Source of the DNA: Butyribacter intestini
GTDB lineage: Bacteria > Bacillota > Clostridia > Lachnospirales > Lachnospiraceae
Reading direction: 5' to 3'
NCBI GenBank assembly: GCA_001414325.1
Contig: LLKB01000007.1
Coordinates: forward strand, 62,001-126,000
Length of the DNA: 64,000 nt
A program made the translations under genes and the position numbers. The notes below the pieces were generated by a model, which made no database searches, was not told where the DNA came from, and saw only the letters and a program-made list of their open reading frames with translations. Position 1 is the stretch's first letter, and the number at the start of each line of letters is the position of its first letter. Shown here one piece after another: positions 47,272-57,100 of this stretch.

Positions 47272-47714
47272 AGTGATTCTCCGTTCTTTGGTGTTATGCC
47301 GTTTTATCAGAAGTGATATGATGTTTGGGAAAATATTCTTTACCTAAATTGCTGTCACGAATTGTTATATTTCTATATGTTGTTGCTCCGTGCATCATAA
47401 TACTAAAAATAATGAGGTGTGAAAATGTTAGTTTGCACTGATTTTGTTTGCAGATATTATATAACATATAAACGATTTTTTCAATAATATAAGTTTGTGA
47501 TAAAGATAGCAAAAAATAAAGCAAAATAGTATCTTTGCGGCTTAAAATAGTATTATATGATTTTGATATATGATAGGTTTATGCAATTTTTTTATATGTT
47601 TATTATATTATCTATATGTCTGCTGTGCTATACTGTAGAAACTTTCGTAAGTTATTGTTTACCGGCAAACTTGATATTAGATATAAAGCTATGTGCAAAT
47701 GACAGAGTTGGCAA

Positions 47715-47776
47715 TACACTAGTGTACTGGCATGTTGTTATTTAGCTAAATATGAATAGGTCAGCACACTAGGTGT
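47715..47776. promoter_or_regulatory. Two related palindromes, possible operators of the ABC exporter
   Basis: TACACTAGTGTA (47715-47726) is a perfect 12-bp palindrome. ACACTAGGTGT (47766-47776) repeats the same half sites with one extra base. Their centres are about 50 bp apart. They lie in the 571-bp gap 47272-47842, upstream of the exporter start. No other clear feature was seen in that gap. Confidence 0.45.
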
Positions 47777-47842
47777 AAGCATTAACAATTACGAAAAACA
47801 GAAGAAAAAGAGTACATGAACAGAAAAAGGAGGACAAGAAAA

Positions 47843-49591
47843 ATGACACCGATGAAATGGTTTTATTCGTTTCTGAAGAAATACCGCTGGCGTATGTTTT
47901 GGGGCATTGTGCTGACTACTATTGTTGCGGCTTGTGCTTTGGTGAGTCCGTATGTTTCAAAACTTATCGTTGACAGAGTTATTCAGCATGAACAGTACGG
48001 TATGCTTAAAAATCTTATTATCGTGCTTATTGTTACTATTATAATAAGAGGAATATGCAGATTTTTTTCGCAGGTGCTTTTTGAGACGAGTTCGCAGAAT
48101 GTTCTTTACAGTATGCGTGACACTGTTTACAGAAAACTTCTTCAGGAGGATTTTGCTTTTTACAACAAGAACAGAACAGGTGACCTGATGAGCCGCCAGA
48201 CCGGTGATATGGATGCTATCAGACATTTTGTTGCGTATGTAATATATGTTACATATGAATATGTCTTGTATTTTGTGATAGCTCTTATCATGATTTTTGC
48301 GACAAATCTGAAAATGGCTCTCTGCATGGTGCTCGTGCTCCCGCTTACGGCACTTACCACATATTTTCAGGCAAAGAGTGTTAAGCCTGCTTTTAGAAAC
48401 TGCCGTAATGCGTTTTCAAGTCTTAATACTTTTGTTCAGGAAAATGTAAGTGGAAACAGGGTTGTTAAGGCTTTTGCAAAAGAAGATTATGAGATGGAAA
48501 AGTTTGCCGTTGAGAATGATAAGTACAGGGATTCTGAGCTTGGCGCGGCAAATGTTTGGAAAAAATATGTGCCGCTGTTTGAACTTTTCTCAAATATTCT
48601 TACATTGGTACTTATGCTTGTCGGCGGTATTATGGTTGTGAACGGTCAGATGACAATGGGTGACCTTGTTGCAGTGAATGGTTATCTCTGGATGCTCACA
48701 ATGCCGCTTCGTATGGCGGGCTGGCTTATCAATGATATGCAGAGATTTACGACTTCTGTTGAAAAAATCTACAATACATATATCGCTGAGCCGGATGTTA
48801 AGAAGCCGCTTAATCCTATACACCGCAAGAAACTTGATGGAAATGTCAAATTTGAGCATGTTTCGTATCAGGCAGATGATGAGGACATTCTTCACGATAT
48901 AAATTTTGATGTTAAGAAAGGTGAAACTGTCGGAATAATAGGAACTACAGGTGCAGGAAAGTCTACGGTGATGAACCTTTTGTGCCGTTTCTTTGATGCG
49001 ACAGAGGGAAGTGTCTATGTTGATGGTGTAAATGTTAAAGACATGGATATGTATGAACTCAGGGAAAATATCGGTATTGCAATGCAGGATGTATTTCTCT
49101 TTTCAGATACAATCGAGGGAAATATCGCATACGGAAGACCGGATTGCAGCTTTGAGGATGTAAAGCGTGTTGCAAAGATGGCGGATGCAAATTTATTTAT
49201 TAAAAATCTTCCTGACGGATACGACACTATCGTAGGTGAGCGTGGAGTAGGTCTTTCAGGCGGTCAGAAGCAGAGAATTTCGCTTGCAAGAGCATTACTT
49301 AAAGATCCGTCAATCCTTATTCTTGACGATACAACATCGGCTGTTGATATGGAAACGGAGAGTTATATTCAGAGACAGCTTGAAAATATAAATCATGCCT
49401 GCACGACATTTATAATCGCATACAGAATTTCTTCTATTAAAGATGCGGATAAGATACTCGTGCTTGACCAGGGCAGGATTATTGAGCAGGGAACACATGA
49501 GGAGCTTGTTGCAAAAAACGGATATTATGCGACGGTTTATTACCACCAGTATCCAATGGCAGCTAAAATGAGAGAACAGGGGGTGAAATAG
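47843..49591 (+). CDS. ABC exporter half-transporter, subunit with degenerate ATP site
   Basis: A 582-aa fusion of six membrane helices and an ATPase domain, type IV exporter fold. Walker A GTTGAGKST near residue 366, signature LSGGQKQR near 471, Walker B ILILDDTTSAVD near 491 with Asp in place of the catalytic Glu, and H-loop AYRISS near 526 with Tyr in place of His. This marks the non-hydrolysing subunit of a heterodimer, as in TM287/288 or BmrCD. The start at 47843 has a perfect AAGGAGG 9 nt before; an ATG at 47816 lies before that site. The partner gene follows with no gap. Substrate probably drugs, peptides or lipids. Confidence 0.9.
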   Translation: MTPMKWFYSFLKKYRWRMFWGIVLTTIVAACALVSPYVSKLIVDRVIQHEQYGMLKNLIIVLIVTIIIRGICRFFSQVLFETSSQNVLYSMRDTVYRKLLQEDFAFYNKNRTGDLMSRQTGDMDAIRHFVAYVIYVTYEYVLYFVIALIMIFATNLKMALCMVLVLPLTALTTYFQAKSVKPAFRNCRNAFSSLNTFVQENVSGNRVVKAFAKEDYEMEKFAVENDKYRDSELGAANVWKKYVPLFELFSNILTLVLMLVGGIMVVNGQMTMGDLVAVNGYLWMLTMPLRMAGWLINDMQRFTTSVEKIYNTYIAEPDVKKPLNPIHRKKLDGNVKFEHVSYQADDEDILHDINFDVKKGETVGIIGTTGAGKSTVMNLLCRFFDATEGSVYVDGVNVKDMDMYELRENIGIAMQDVFLFSDTIEGNIAYGRPDCSFEDVKRVAKMADANLFIKNLPDGYDTIVGERGVGLSGGQKQRISLARALLKDPSILILDDTTSAVDMETESYIQRQLENINHACTTFIIAYRISSIKDADKILVLDQGRIIEQGTHEELVAKNGYYATVYYHQYPMAAKMREQGVK

Positions 49592-51370
49592 ATGGCTAGA
49601 AATAAATACGATGTTGACGAAGTAGTAGAGCAGAAATTTGATATTAAGCAGCTTAAAAGACTTGTTGATTATATCAGGCCTTATAAAGGAAAAATGCTTT
49701 TTGTGCTTGTGCTTATGCTTTCCTCATCGGGACTTGGAATGTTTCTTCCGAAGTTTTTGCAGATTGAAATGGATAAGTATATACCTGATAAAGATATAAA
49801 ATCAATTGTGATGCTCACGGCACTTGCCGGTGTTATCGTTCTCTATTCGGTAATAAGCACAAGGATAAAGATAGATGTGACAACTAAAGTCGGTCAGGAC
49901 ATAATACATACAATAAGAGAAGATATTTTTAAACATCTTCAGGAACTTCCTTTTAGTTATTATGATGAAAGACCGCACGGAAAAATTCAGGTAAGGGTAG
50001 TAAATTATGTAAACAACCTTAGTGACCTTCTTTCAAACGGTATTATAAATACGATAACCGACCTTTGCAATCTTATATTTATATTGATATTTATGTTTGC
50101 AATGAGTCCTAAACTTACACTTATATGTCTCTGCGGACTTCCTGTGCTTGTCATATATGTAGTGTTTTTGAAACGGAGACAGAGCCATGCATGGCAGGTT
50201 CAGAGCAACAAGCAGTCAAACTTAAATGCTTACATAGCAGAGAGTATTAACGGAATCAGAGTTACACAGGCTTTTGTAAGAGAAGAAAAAAACATGGACA
50301 TATTTAATGACCTCAGTATGTCCTACAGAAATGCATGGCTTAAGGCGGTATATTATAACTTTGCTATGGGTCCTATGGTTGACCTTATATCAACGATAAC
50401 AACATCATTTATATATGTAGTTGGTGTTTCGTGTATTATAAACGGCGGACAGTCGGGCGTCACAGTCGGTGTACTTATCGCATTTACGGCTTATATAAGC
50501 AGATTTTGGGCACCTATAAATACTATTGCAAGTTTTTATAACAGCCTTTTAACTGCAATCTCATATCTTGAAAGAATATTTGAGACAATAGATGAGCCGG
50601 TGGAAGTTAAGGACGCACCTGACGCAACGGATATGCCTCCGATAAAGGGTGATGTATCATTTGAAAATGTAAAATTCAGCTATGAGGATGGAGTACCTAT
50701 TCTTAAAGATGTAAGTTTTGATGTGAAACAGGGACAGACAATAGCGATAGTCGGACCAACGGGAGCAGGAAAGACAACAATCGTAAATCTTTTGAGCCGT
50801 TTTTACAATGTTGACAGCGGAAAAGTTCTTATTGATGGAATTGACATATCAAAGGTAAAAATACATTCGCTCAGAACACAGATGGGTGTGATGATGCAGG
50901 ACAGTTTTATATTTTCGGGAACTATTATGGATAACATAAGGTACGGAAATAAGACTGCAACGGATGAAGAAGTAATAAAGGCGGCAAAGACGGTATGTGC
51001 ACATGACTTTATTATGGAGATGGAGGACGGTTATAATACTCAGGTAAATGAGAGAGGAAGCAGACTCTCAGTTGGACAGAGACAGCTTATCTCATTTGCG
51101 AGGGCATTGCTTGCAGACCCCGCAATCCTTATACTTGACGAAGCTACTTCAAGTATTGATACGGAAACGGAAATCGTACTTCAGGAAGGTCTTAACAATC
51201 TTCTTAAAGGAAGAACTTCATTTATCATAGCACACAGACTTTCCACTATAAAAAATGCCGACACTATCATGTATATAGATAAGGGCGGCATCGTGGAGGC
51301 TGGAAGTCATGATGAACTTCTTGAAAATAAAGGGGCTTATTATGAGCTTTATATGTCGCAATATATGTAA
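49592..51370 (+). CDS. ABC exporter half-transporter, partner subunit with catalytic residues
   Basis: A 592-aa membrane-ATPase fusion. Walker A GPTGAGKTT near residue 387, Walker B LILDEATSSID near 514 with the catalytic Glu, and H-loop AHRLST near 546 are all canonical. The signature is LSVGQRQL (Val instead of Gly), so it would pair with the degenerate Walker site of the partner. Together the pair has one competent and one altered ATP site, the pattern of asymmetric heterodimeric exporters. The ATG follows the stop of the first subunit directly; GGGGG lies 6-8 nt before. Confidence 0.92.
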   Translation: MARNKYDVDEVVEQKFDIKQLKRLVDYIRPYKGKMLFVLVLMLSSSGLGMFLPKFLQIEMDKYIPDKDIKSIVMLTALAGVIVLYSVISTRIKIDVTTKVGQDIIHTIREDIFKHLQELPFSYYDERPHGKIQVRVVNYVNNLSDLLSNGIINTITDLCNLIFILIFMFAMSPKLTLICLCGLPVLVIYVVFLKRRQSHAWQVQSNKQSNLNAYIAESINGIRVTQAFVREEKNMDIFNDLSMSYRNAWLKAVYYNFAMGPMVDLISTITTSFIYVVGVSCIINGGQSGVTVGVLIAFTAYISRFWAPINTIASFYNSLLTAISYLERIFETIDEPVEVKDAPDATDMPPIKGDVSFENVKFSYEDGVPILKDVSFDVKQGQTIAIVGPTGAGKTTIVNLLSRFYNVDSGKVLIDGIDISKVKIHSLRTQMGVMMQDSFIFSGTIMDNIRYGNKTATDEEVIKAAKTVCAHDFIMEMEDGYNTQVNERGSRLSVGQRQLISFARALLADPAILILDEATSSIDTETEIVLQEGLNNLLKGRTSFIIAHRLSTIKNADTIMYIDKGGIVEAGSHDELLENKGAYYELYMSQYM

Positions 51371-51607
51371 CAGTTAAGTAGTAGGAATAACGGAAAACAG
51401 GGGCTATATATGTTCTTAGGTGGCACGCTTGCGCTATACAAACACGCAGCGGTACTAATGCACCAAAATACGGTGCATAAGTGCCGGCGAGTTTGAAAAT
51501 GCCACTTGCTAAACATTATAGCCCCTGTTTTCCTGTTTATTGGAGAAATGAACAAAAAATGACATGGCAGGTTTATGAATGTAGGAAATGGAAAGCTGAA
51601 CTGTTAC
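51367..51607. repeat. Large member of the GTAACAGTT inverted-end family with a long folded core (241 bp)
   Basis: Ends are GTAACAGTTAAG (51367-51378) and AGCTGAACTGTTAC (51594-51607). From 51550 to 51607 the sequence, read inverted, matches the first 42 bp of the element at 1262. Inside, 51392-51414 pairs with 51512-51533 (17 perfect base pairs, GGAAAACAGGGGCTATA, then 5 more past a bulge). The stem continues with TTAG/CTAA and TGGCA/TGCCA. A further hairpin pairs ACTAATGCACC with GGTGCATAAGT around AAAATA. The fold is much more elaborate than a terminator. It fills most of the 357-bp gap after the ABC exporter; no ORF is present. Confidence 0.75.
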
Positions 51608-51727
51608 ATTATCAGTTGGATTGATTTTGGGGAATATACGATTGAAAGGGGTTATTTTGTTGCATATAGTTAAATGTAATGTTATCATGAGAATAATATA
51701 GAATTGATTGGGGAGAGGAGCTGGGGA

Positions 51728-52498
51728 ATGGAAAAGGATTTATTATTCTATAATGAATATGAGCAGTTTTATTTAATGGCGAGGAAGTCTGAAGTATTTC
51801 GTTTGTTTTGTGAGAAAGCATTTGGAATGGATTTTTCACAAGACGGATTTAGTGATATTAGTCAGACCGATAGAATTTTACAATATATTCCCAAAAATGA
51901 GAAAGCATATATTCTTGATATTGGCTGCGGAAATGGAAAGATGTTAGGTTATCTGCAGGAAAAGACAAATTGTTTTATACATGGATTTGATTATTCAAAA
52001 AATGCTATCGAAACTGCTAAAGAATTATTTAGTATTGATAGTGAATTTATACAGGGCTGTATAGGCGAGGTGGATTATTCAGAAGAAATGTTTGATGTTA
52101 TCATTTCAATGGATACCATGTATTTTGCACCTGATATGTCTGATTTTGTAGACCAGATTATGAAGTGGTTAAAAAAGGATGGAGTTTTCTTTGTTTGTTA
52201 TCAGGAGGGGGATGTAATGCCAAAGACAGAAAATGTGAATACAACAGTTTTTGCCAAGACTTTGCTTGATAAAAAAATAGATTTTGACAGCATTGATATT
52301 ACAAGGGAAACTTATGACATGCTTTTACACAAGAGAGTTATTGCTAATTTATTTGAGAAAGAATTTGCAGAAGAAGGTAATATTGACTGGTTTAATATGC
52401 TTATTGGTCAAACTGAGTATGCAAACAGACCGTATGAGGAATTTGCAAAAGTAATGTCAAGATATATTTATATTGTAAGGAAAGAGAGGAGATGTTAG
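51728..52498 (+). CDS. Class I SAM-dependent methyltransferase
   Basis: A 256-aa methyltransferase with motif I AYILDIGCGNGKMLGYL, then HGFDYSKNAIETAKE (acidic residue binding the ribose), EMFDVIISMDTMYFAPDMSDF and LKKDGVFFVCYQEGD. It lies in the Methyltransf_11/25 group. The substrate is unknown; small molecules are common for this group. The start at 51728 is chosen because GAGGAG lies 7 nt before it. It is followed closely by the DUF2500 gene (2 bp between stop and the next ATG). Confidence 0.85.
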   Translation: MEKDLLFYNEYEQFYLMARKSEVFRLFCEKAFGMDFSQDGFSDISQTDRILQYIPKNEKAYILDIGCGNGKMLGYLQEKTNCFIHGFDYSKNAIETAKELFSIDSEFIQGCIGEVDYSEEMFDVIISMDTMYFAPDMSDFVDQIMKWLKKDGVFFVCYQEGDVMPKTENVNTTVFAKTLLDKKIDFDSIDITRETYDMLLHKRVIANLFEKEFAEEGNIDWFNMLIGQTEYANRPYEEFAKVMSRYIYIVRKERRC

Positions 52499-52500
52499 GT

Positions 52501-52896
52501 ATGTTTTTGGAATCTGATGCAATGTTTGACACATCATTTGATATTTTGGTCGTGCTGTTTTTTGTGTGCTTTTTTGGAGTTATAGGTTATGTCGTGGTGA
52601 AAGTTGTAGTGCAATGGAATAGAAATAATCACTCCCCTTTAATAAATGTTCCTGCGACAGTGATTGCAAAGAGGGCAGATGTTTCAAGTCACAGGTATGC
52701 AAATGCAAATGATTTTTCGGGAGCGCATGGTTACAGAACAACTTCATCTACAGATTATTACATAACATTTCAGACAAAAAGCGGTGAGAGAATAGAGTTT
52801 TCTGTTGAAGATTCAGAGTATGGTCTTTTGATTGAAGGAGATGAGGGTGTGTTAAGTTATCAGGGGACAAGGTATCTTGGGTTTAAGAGAGTTTAG
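52501..52896 (+). CDS. DUF2500 family membrane-anchored protein
   Basis: A 131-aa protein with one N-terminal membrane helix (DILVVLFFVCFFGVIGYVVVK) and a beta domain with PATVIAKRADVSSHR, STDYYITFQTKSGERIEFSV and GDEGVLSYQGTRYLGFKR. These are typical of the DUF2500 family. Function unknown. Start at 52501 with GAGAGGAG 9 nt before. Two bp after the methyltransferase. Confidence 0.75.
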   Translation: MFLESDAMFDTSFDILVVLFFVCFFGVIGYVVVKVVVQWNRNNHSPLINVPATVIAKRADVSSHRYANANDFSGAHGYRTTSSTDYYITFQTKSGERIEFSVEDSEYGLLIEGDEGVLSYQGTRYLGFKRV

Positions 52897-52979
52897 TGGA
52901 TTGTAAAGGAGATAAAGAAGATGACAGAATTGGAAAAATATCCGGTTTTTTAATAATATTAAGAATGGGGAAAGTTTTT

Positions 52980-53375
52980 ATGAATAGTGGATTTGAGTAC
53001 GCAGGTAATTCTATTGAAATAATAAATTATAGATATAACAGGGAGGATGCTGTAAGTGGTAATCCATATAATTGTTCATTTCAGATAAAAGTTGTTTCGG
53101 GGAATTTTTCGGGACTGGCTGATTATGAATGTGACCGCAGTAAGTGGGAACAGTTTGTCAGGCAAATGGAACTGTTTTATCAATTCAAGTGTGATAAATT
53201 AGAATTTAAAGATATAAGTTATGGGAGCAAAATATCTTTTGAAATGGATGCTTGCGGTCATTTTGCTGTAAAAGGGAAAATATATGGCGTCCATATGACA
53301 CATTCTTTGGAATTTGAATTTGATGCAGACCAGACGGTATTGCCTGAGTTTATAAATGGGTTAAAAAAATTGTAA
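52980..53375 (+). CDS. WapI-family immunity protein
   Basis: A 131-aa beta-rich protein. The order IEIINYRYN, CSFQIKVVSGNFSGLADYEC, WEQFVRQMELFYQF, ISFEMDACGHFAVKGKI and LEFEFDADQTVLPEFINGLKKL is that of the WapI immunity family, which neutralises contact-dependent toxins. No WapA-type toxin lies in the window, so this may be an orphan immunity gene carried for self-protection against neighbours. Start at 52980 with GGGG upstream; the in-frame stretch before it looks non-coding. Confidence 0.65.
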   Translation: MNSGFEYAGNSIEIINYRYNREDAVSGNPYNCSFQIKVVSGNFSGLADYECDRSKWEQFVRQMELFYQFKCDKLEFKDISYGSKISFEMDACGHFAVKGKIYGVHMTHSLEFEFDADQTVLPEFINGLKKL

Positions 53376-53414
53376 TACAATGGCGGGTGATTTTGGAAAG
53401 GTGGTACTGTTATA

Positions 53415-53915
53415 ATGAAGATAGACATTATAGGTTCGGTGGCAAGTGGAAAAACAACACTGGCAGGAAAAATATCCAAGAAATATAATGTGCCGTATTA
53501 TGAAAAGGACAATGTTGTCTGGGACAGGACTCCGGATGGAGACAGAAAACGGACACCTGAAGAGCGTGATTTGTATTTTCAAAAGATTATCAGTGGTGAT
53601 GTTTGGATAGTAGAGGGAAGTCCAAGAAAGTGCCTTAAGGAAAGCTTTGAAATTTGTGATTATATTATTGTCTTGAACGAAAAAACTTCTGTGAGATTGT
53701 TCAGGGTATTCAAACGGTGGATAAAACAAAGAATAGGGAAAGAACATTATAATACAAAGCCGACTTTGAATTTTTTGAGGTATAATATTAAGTGGGTGTT
53801 GGAATTTGATGATATGAAAAAGGATTTGTTTAAGGAGTTAAATTCTTATGGCGAAAAGGTAAAAATATTTAGCAATTCTGATGAGGCATGGGAGTTTGTT
53901 TCAAGAAAATATTAA
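53415..53915 (+). CDS. P-loop nucleotide kinase, FlaR / adenylate-kinase-like
   Basis: A 166-aa protein with an N-terminal P-loop IIGSVASGKTTLAGKIS, then YYEKDNVVWDR, WIVEGSPRKCLKESFEICDYIIVL and LFRVFKRWIKQR. This is the layout of the small kinases annotated as DNA topology modulation protein FlaR. The likely reaction is phosphate transfer from ATP to a nucleotide or small molecule; nothing defines the substrate. Start ATG 53415 with AAAGGTGG upstream. Followed by a 268-bp gap with a weak REP-like trace at 53956-53990. Confidence 0.75.
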   Translation: MKIDIIGSVASGKTTLAGKISKKYNVPYYEKDNVVWDRTPDGDRKRTPEERDLYFQKIISGDVWIVEGSPRKCLKESFEICDYIIVLNEKTSVRLFRVFKRWIKQRIGKEHYNTKPTLNFLRYNIKWVLEFDDMKKDLFKELNSYGEKVKIFSNSDEAWEFVSRKY

Positions 53916-54183
53916 AAGATTATGGAGGTTTGGTTATGGCGGTTATATGCCGGTGTCAGCAGCTAATAGTGCTGTAAGCAGGCAAGCAGGGCGGCATGGT
54001 GCTATAGAGGAATGAATTTTGGAATGTCATGAGTAGCCAAGATAAAAAGTAATGCAATTTTGTATTACTGATAGTATAATTGAAAATAGGTGATTGCAAA
54101 ACTGATTATAGTTACAATTAATCACAGATTATGACAGTTTCGCAAATGCCTGATAATGAAGAGAAAAGAAAGGAGTTTTGTAA

Positions 54184-57100
54184 ATGGAGTTTGGGAAAAG
54201 GTTTAAAAAGAAATTGTTGTGTGTGTTGGTCGCAACTTCTTTGGTCTTAACAGGTTGTTCAGGAGGGGAACCTACAGATGACGGTGAAGATGATGTACCT
54301 AAGGGACAATATGAACTTGTTGTCATGAATCAGTATGGAGAGATTGTTCCGGGGGCAGAGGTTAGTATAGGCGGAAGTACATATACGACAAGTGATTATG
54401 GAACTATTAAAATAGATAATCCGGGTATGGGAAATTATGATATATCTGTTAAGTGTAATAATTATTATGATTACAATGCTAAATATAGTATTGGTGATGA
54501 GAGTACAGGAAAGATTACGATTAAAGCGGCAACTTTAGACGCACACAGGTTACAGTCAGCCGTATATAAAAGAGGGGCTGGAAAAGTAGACCTGGTTGAT
54601 ACATATAAAAAGGTTAATAAAGGAACGGCAGGCTGGAAGTTTTCTATTGATGCCGCTGTTTGCAATGATGCAGAAACAGTAGCATCATATAAACTTTTTC
54701 AGAGAACGGAAAGTGGAGATAAAGAAATTGCAAGCAGTACCACAGGTGAGTTCAATGATATAAGTATTAATGATTTTTCGGTAGGTACGGGAGTGTTTAT
54801 AACCGTGTATGATAATGATGGAAATCAAATATCAACTTCGCTTAGGCTTGAGATAGCGGAAAATCCAAATTATACTGAGCATACAGAGCTTAGTTTTGGA
54901 AATGAGAATAAGATAACTGTTAGCGACAAAGTGCCTATATTTGGCGGGACGGAATTAAATTTTGGTTTTCCTTCAATACCATTGGATTATAAAGTGTCTG
55001 AAGATACTATTCATATAGGGTTTAATGTCGATGATGAAACTTTTGATGATAATGCCCTGTTTGAAAATTACAAAAAAATGCTTAATCAGGTTAAAGCGGC
55101 AAAGTTTGCTTCAACAAATATGAAGACTGCCATAGCACAGTTGAAAAAGAAGCAGAAGAAAAAAGGCGTCATGGGAATGGCAGGTTTTGATAAAGGCGTA
55201 GAGGTGACGGCAAGCGGATATGCAGAGGCAGGCGTAAATAGTGACGGAACATTATCGTCAGGAACAGGTTATCTGTGCGTGACGGCTGAGGCATCAGCAG
55301 AGTTTGACTGGCAGTTTGTTGTATGGGTTATACCGGTAACTATAGGAATAACAGGAGCAATTGAAGCGGATTTTGCGGATACCATAACATATGATTTTAA
55401 TGAAAATAAACTTGAGGGAGATTCGTCACTAACATTAAAACCATCTCTTGAGGCAAATGCAGGCGTGGGATTTAAATATCTCAATGGTGGAGTGTATGGC
55501 TCGGCAGGACTCGAGACAAAACTTGTTATAGCAAGTTTGAGCGAGGAGCCTGGATTTACATATCTTGATCTTAGCAGTTCGATAGGAATATATGCAAGAG
55601 TTGCATGGTTTGAACCAAAATATGACATTGCAAAAGGAACATTCCATTTATGGACAAGAGAAGATAAAAAGTCGGCACAGTCAGTTAAGAAAATATCTGA
55701 TGGCATGACAGATTTTTCACAATTATATGACTTGACAAATTATAAACTTTCAAAAAATGCAGATAAAATAAAGATAAAGGCTGTTTCTAAAGGTGACAAA
55801 ACAGTAATTGCTTCGGGAGTTAATCCGGCGGCAGAACCGGTTGTGTCATCAAATGGAAAAGATGCTTTAAATGTATATACGGTGCGTGAAAATGTAAATG
55901 GTACGGATTATACAGCACCTAAACTGTATTATCAGACATATACTGCCGATGGAAATACAGGTTCGTGGTCGGACGCAAAAAAAGTAGACCAGGATGAAAG
56001 TGATTCTTCGACAGCGGTCAGTGAGATGAATCAGAAATTATATACTGATGGCAAGAACTATTATATGGTTTATCAGGAGTCATCTGTTGATACCAATATA
56101 TTAAAAAGTTATGCTTCAGCTTCAACAGATGAAGAAAAAGACAGTATTCTTAAATCAATATGGAAGAATGTTGAACTTCATGTGAAAAAATATGATACTG
56201 AAAATAATCAGTGGATTGATTATGGAAAGATAAAAACAGACGGTGCATTTGATTATAATGCTGATATTATTGTTAATGACGGTAAGATATATGTGTGCAG
56301 TGCTGCTAACATGGAGGGCGATTACTTTGGAACAGGAACAGATAAGAACTATATAAATATCTCAAACTGCACCATAAATGATGCTTCGGCAACAAAAAAC
56401 TGGAATGTAAAGAAAGCAGCAGGAAACCTCAACTCAGTTACATCCCTTGCAGCAGGTATTAAAGACAATAAGATAACCTGCGTATATGGTGTGGATTCAG
56501 ATAATGACCTTTCTACGGATGAGCAGGAAATAAAATCATATACGGATGGTGATAGTCAGGAAAACACCAGTGTTTGCACAGGAAATGCGGTAACTGTAGA
56601 TTATGGATACAAGAATGATGGAAAAGAAACATTTACGATTGCATCAAACAGCAATCTTTCGTATCTGAAAGATGATGGTACGGTTAATGGTATCGTTGAT
56701 GATATGGGAAGTTATGACGGAGTATATGCTATAACTGACAGAGGTATTTATTATGCGAAGAATACTGAAAATGGAACAGAGATTTTTGGAAGGTATAAAA
56801 CGGCAGATGGTACATATGGAGATGCTGTTGAGGTTACACAGGAAGAACGCTGGCTGAGAAATGTATCGGCATTTACAATAGCAGATAAAGATTTTATCGT
56901 TGCATCATCGGATGATTATGATACCGAGGGTGACAGAGGTGTTACAGATTCAGAGATAGATGCTTTTGAAGTGACGGATTACTATGATCTGAATGTGGAA
57001 GAGGCAAGTTATGATTTGAATAATTCTTTGATGGGAGAGGAACTTCCGGTAACTTTAAAACTTAAGAATGATGGAAATAAAAAGATTTCGTATGTTGAGG

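Noticed and set aside
53956-53990. Further REP-like copy after the FlaR-like kinase gene
   Set aside because: Shares AGCAGCTAATAGTGCTGTAAG with copy a but lacks the GATTGCGAATATCCG core; too weak to list as a copy.
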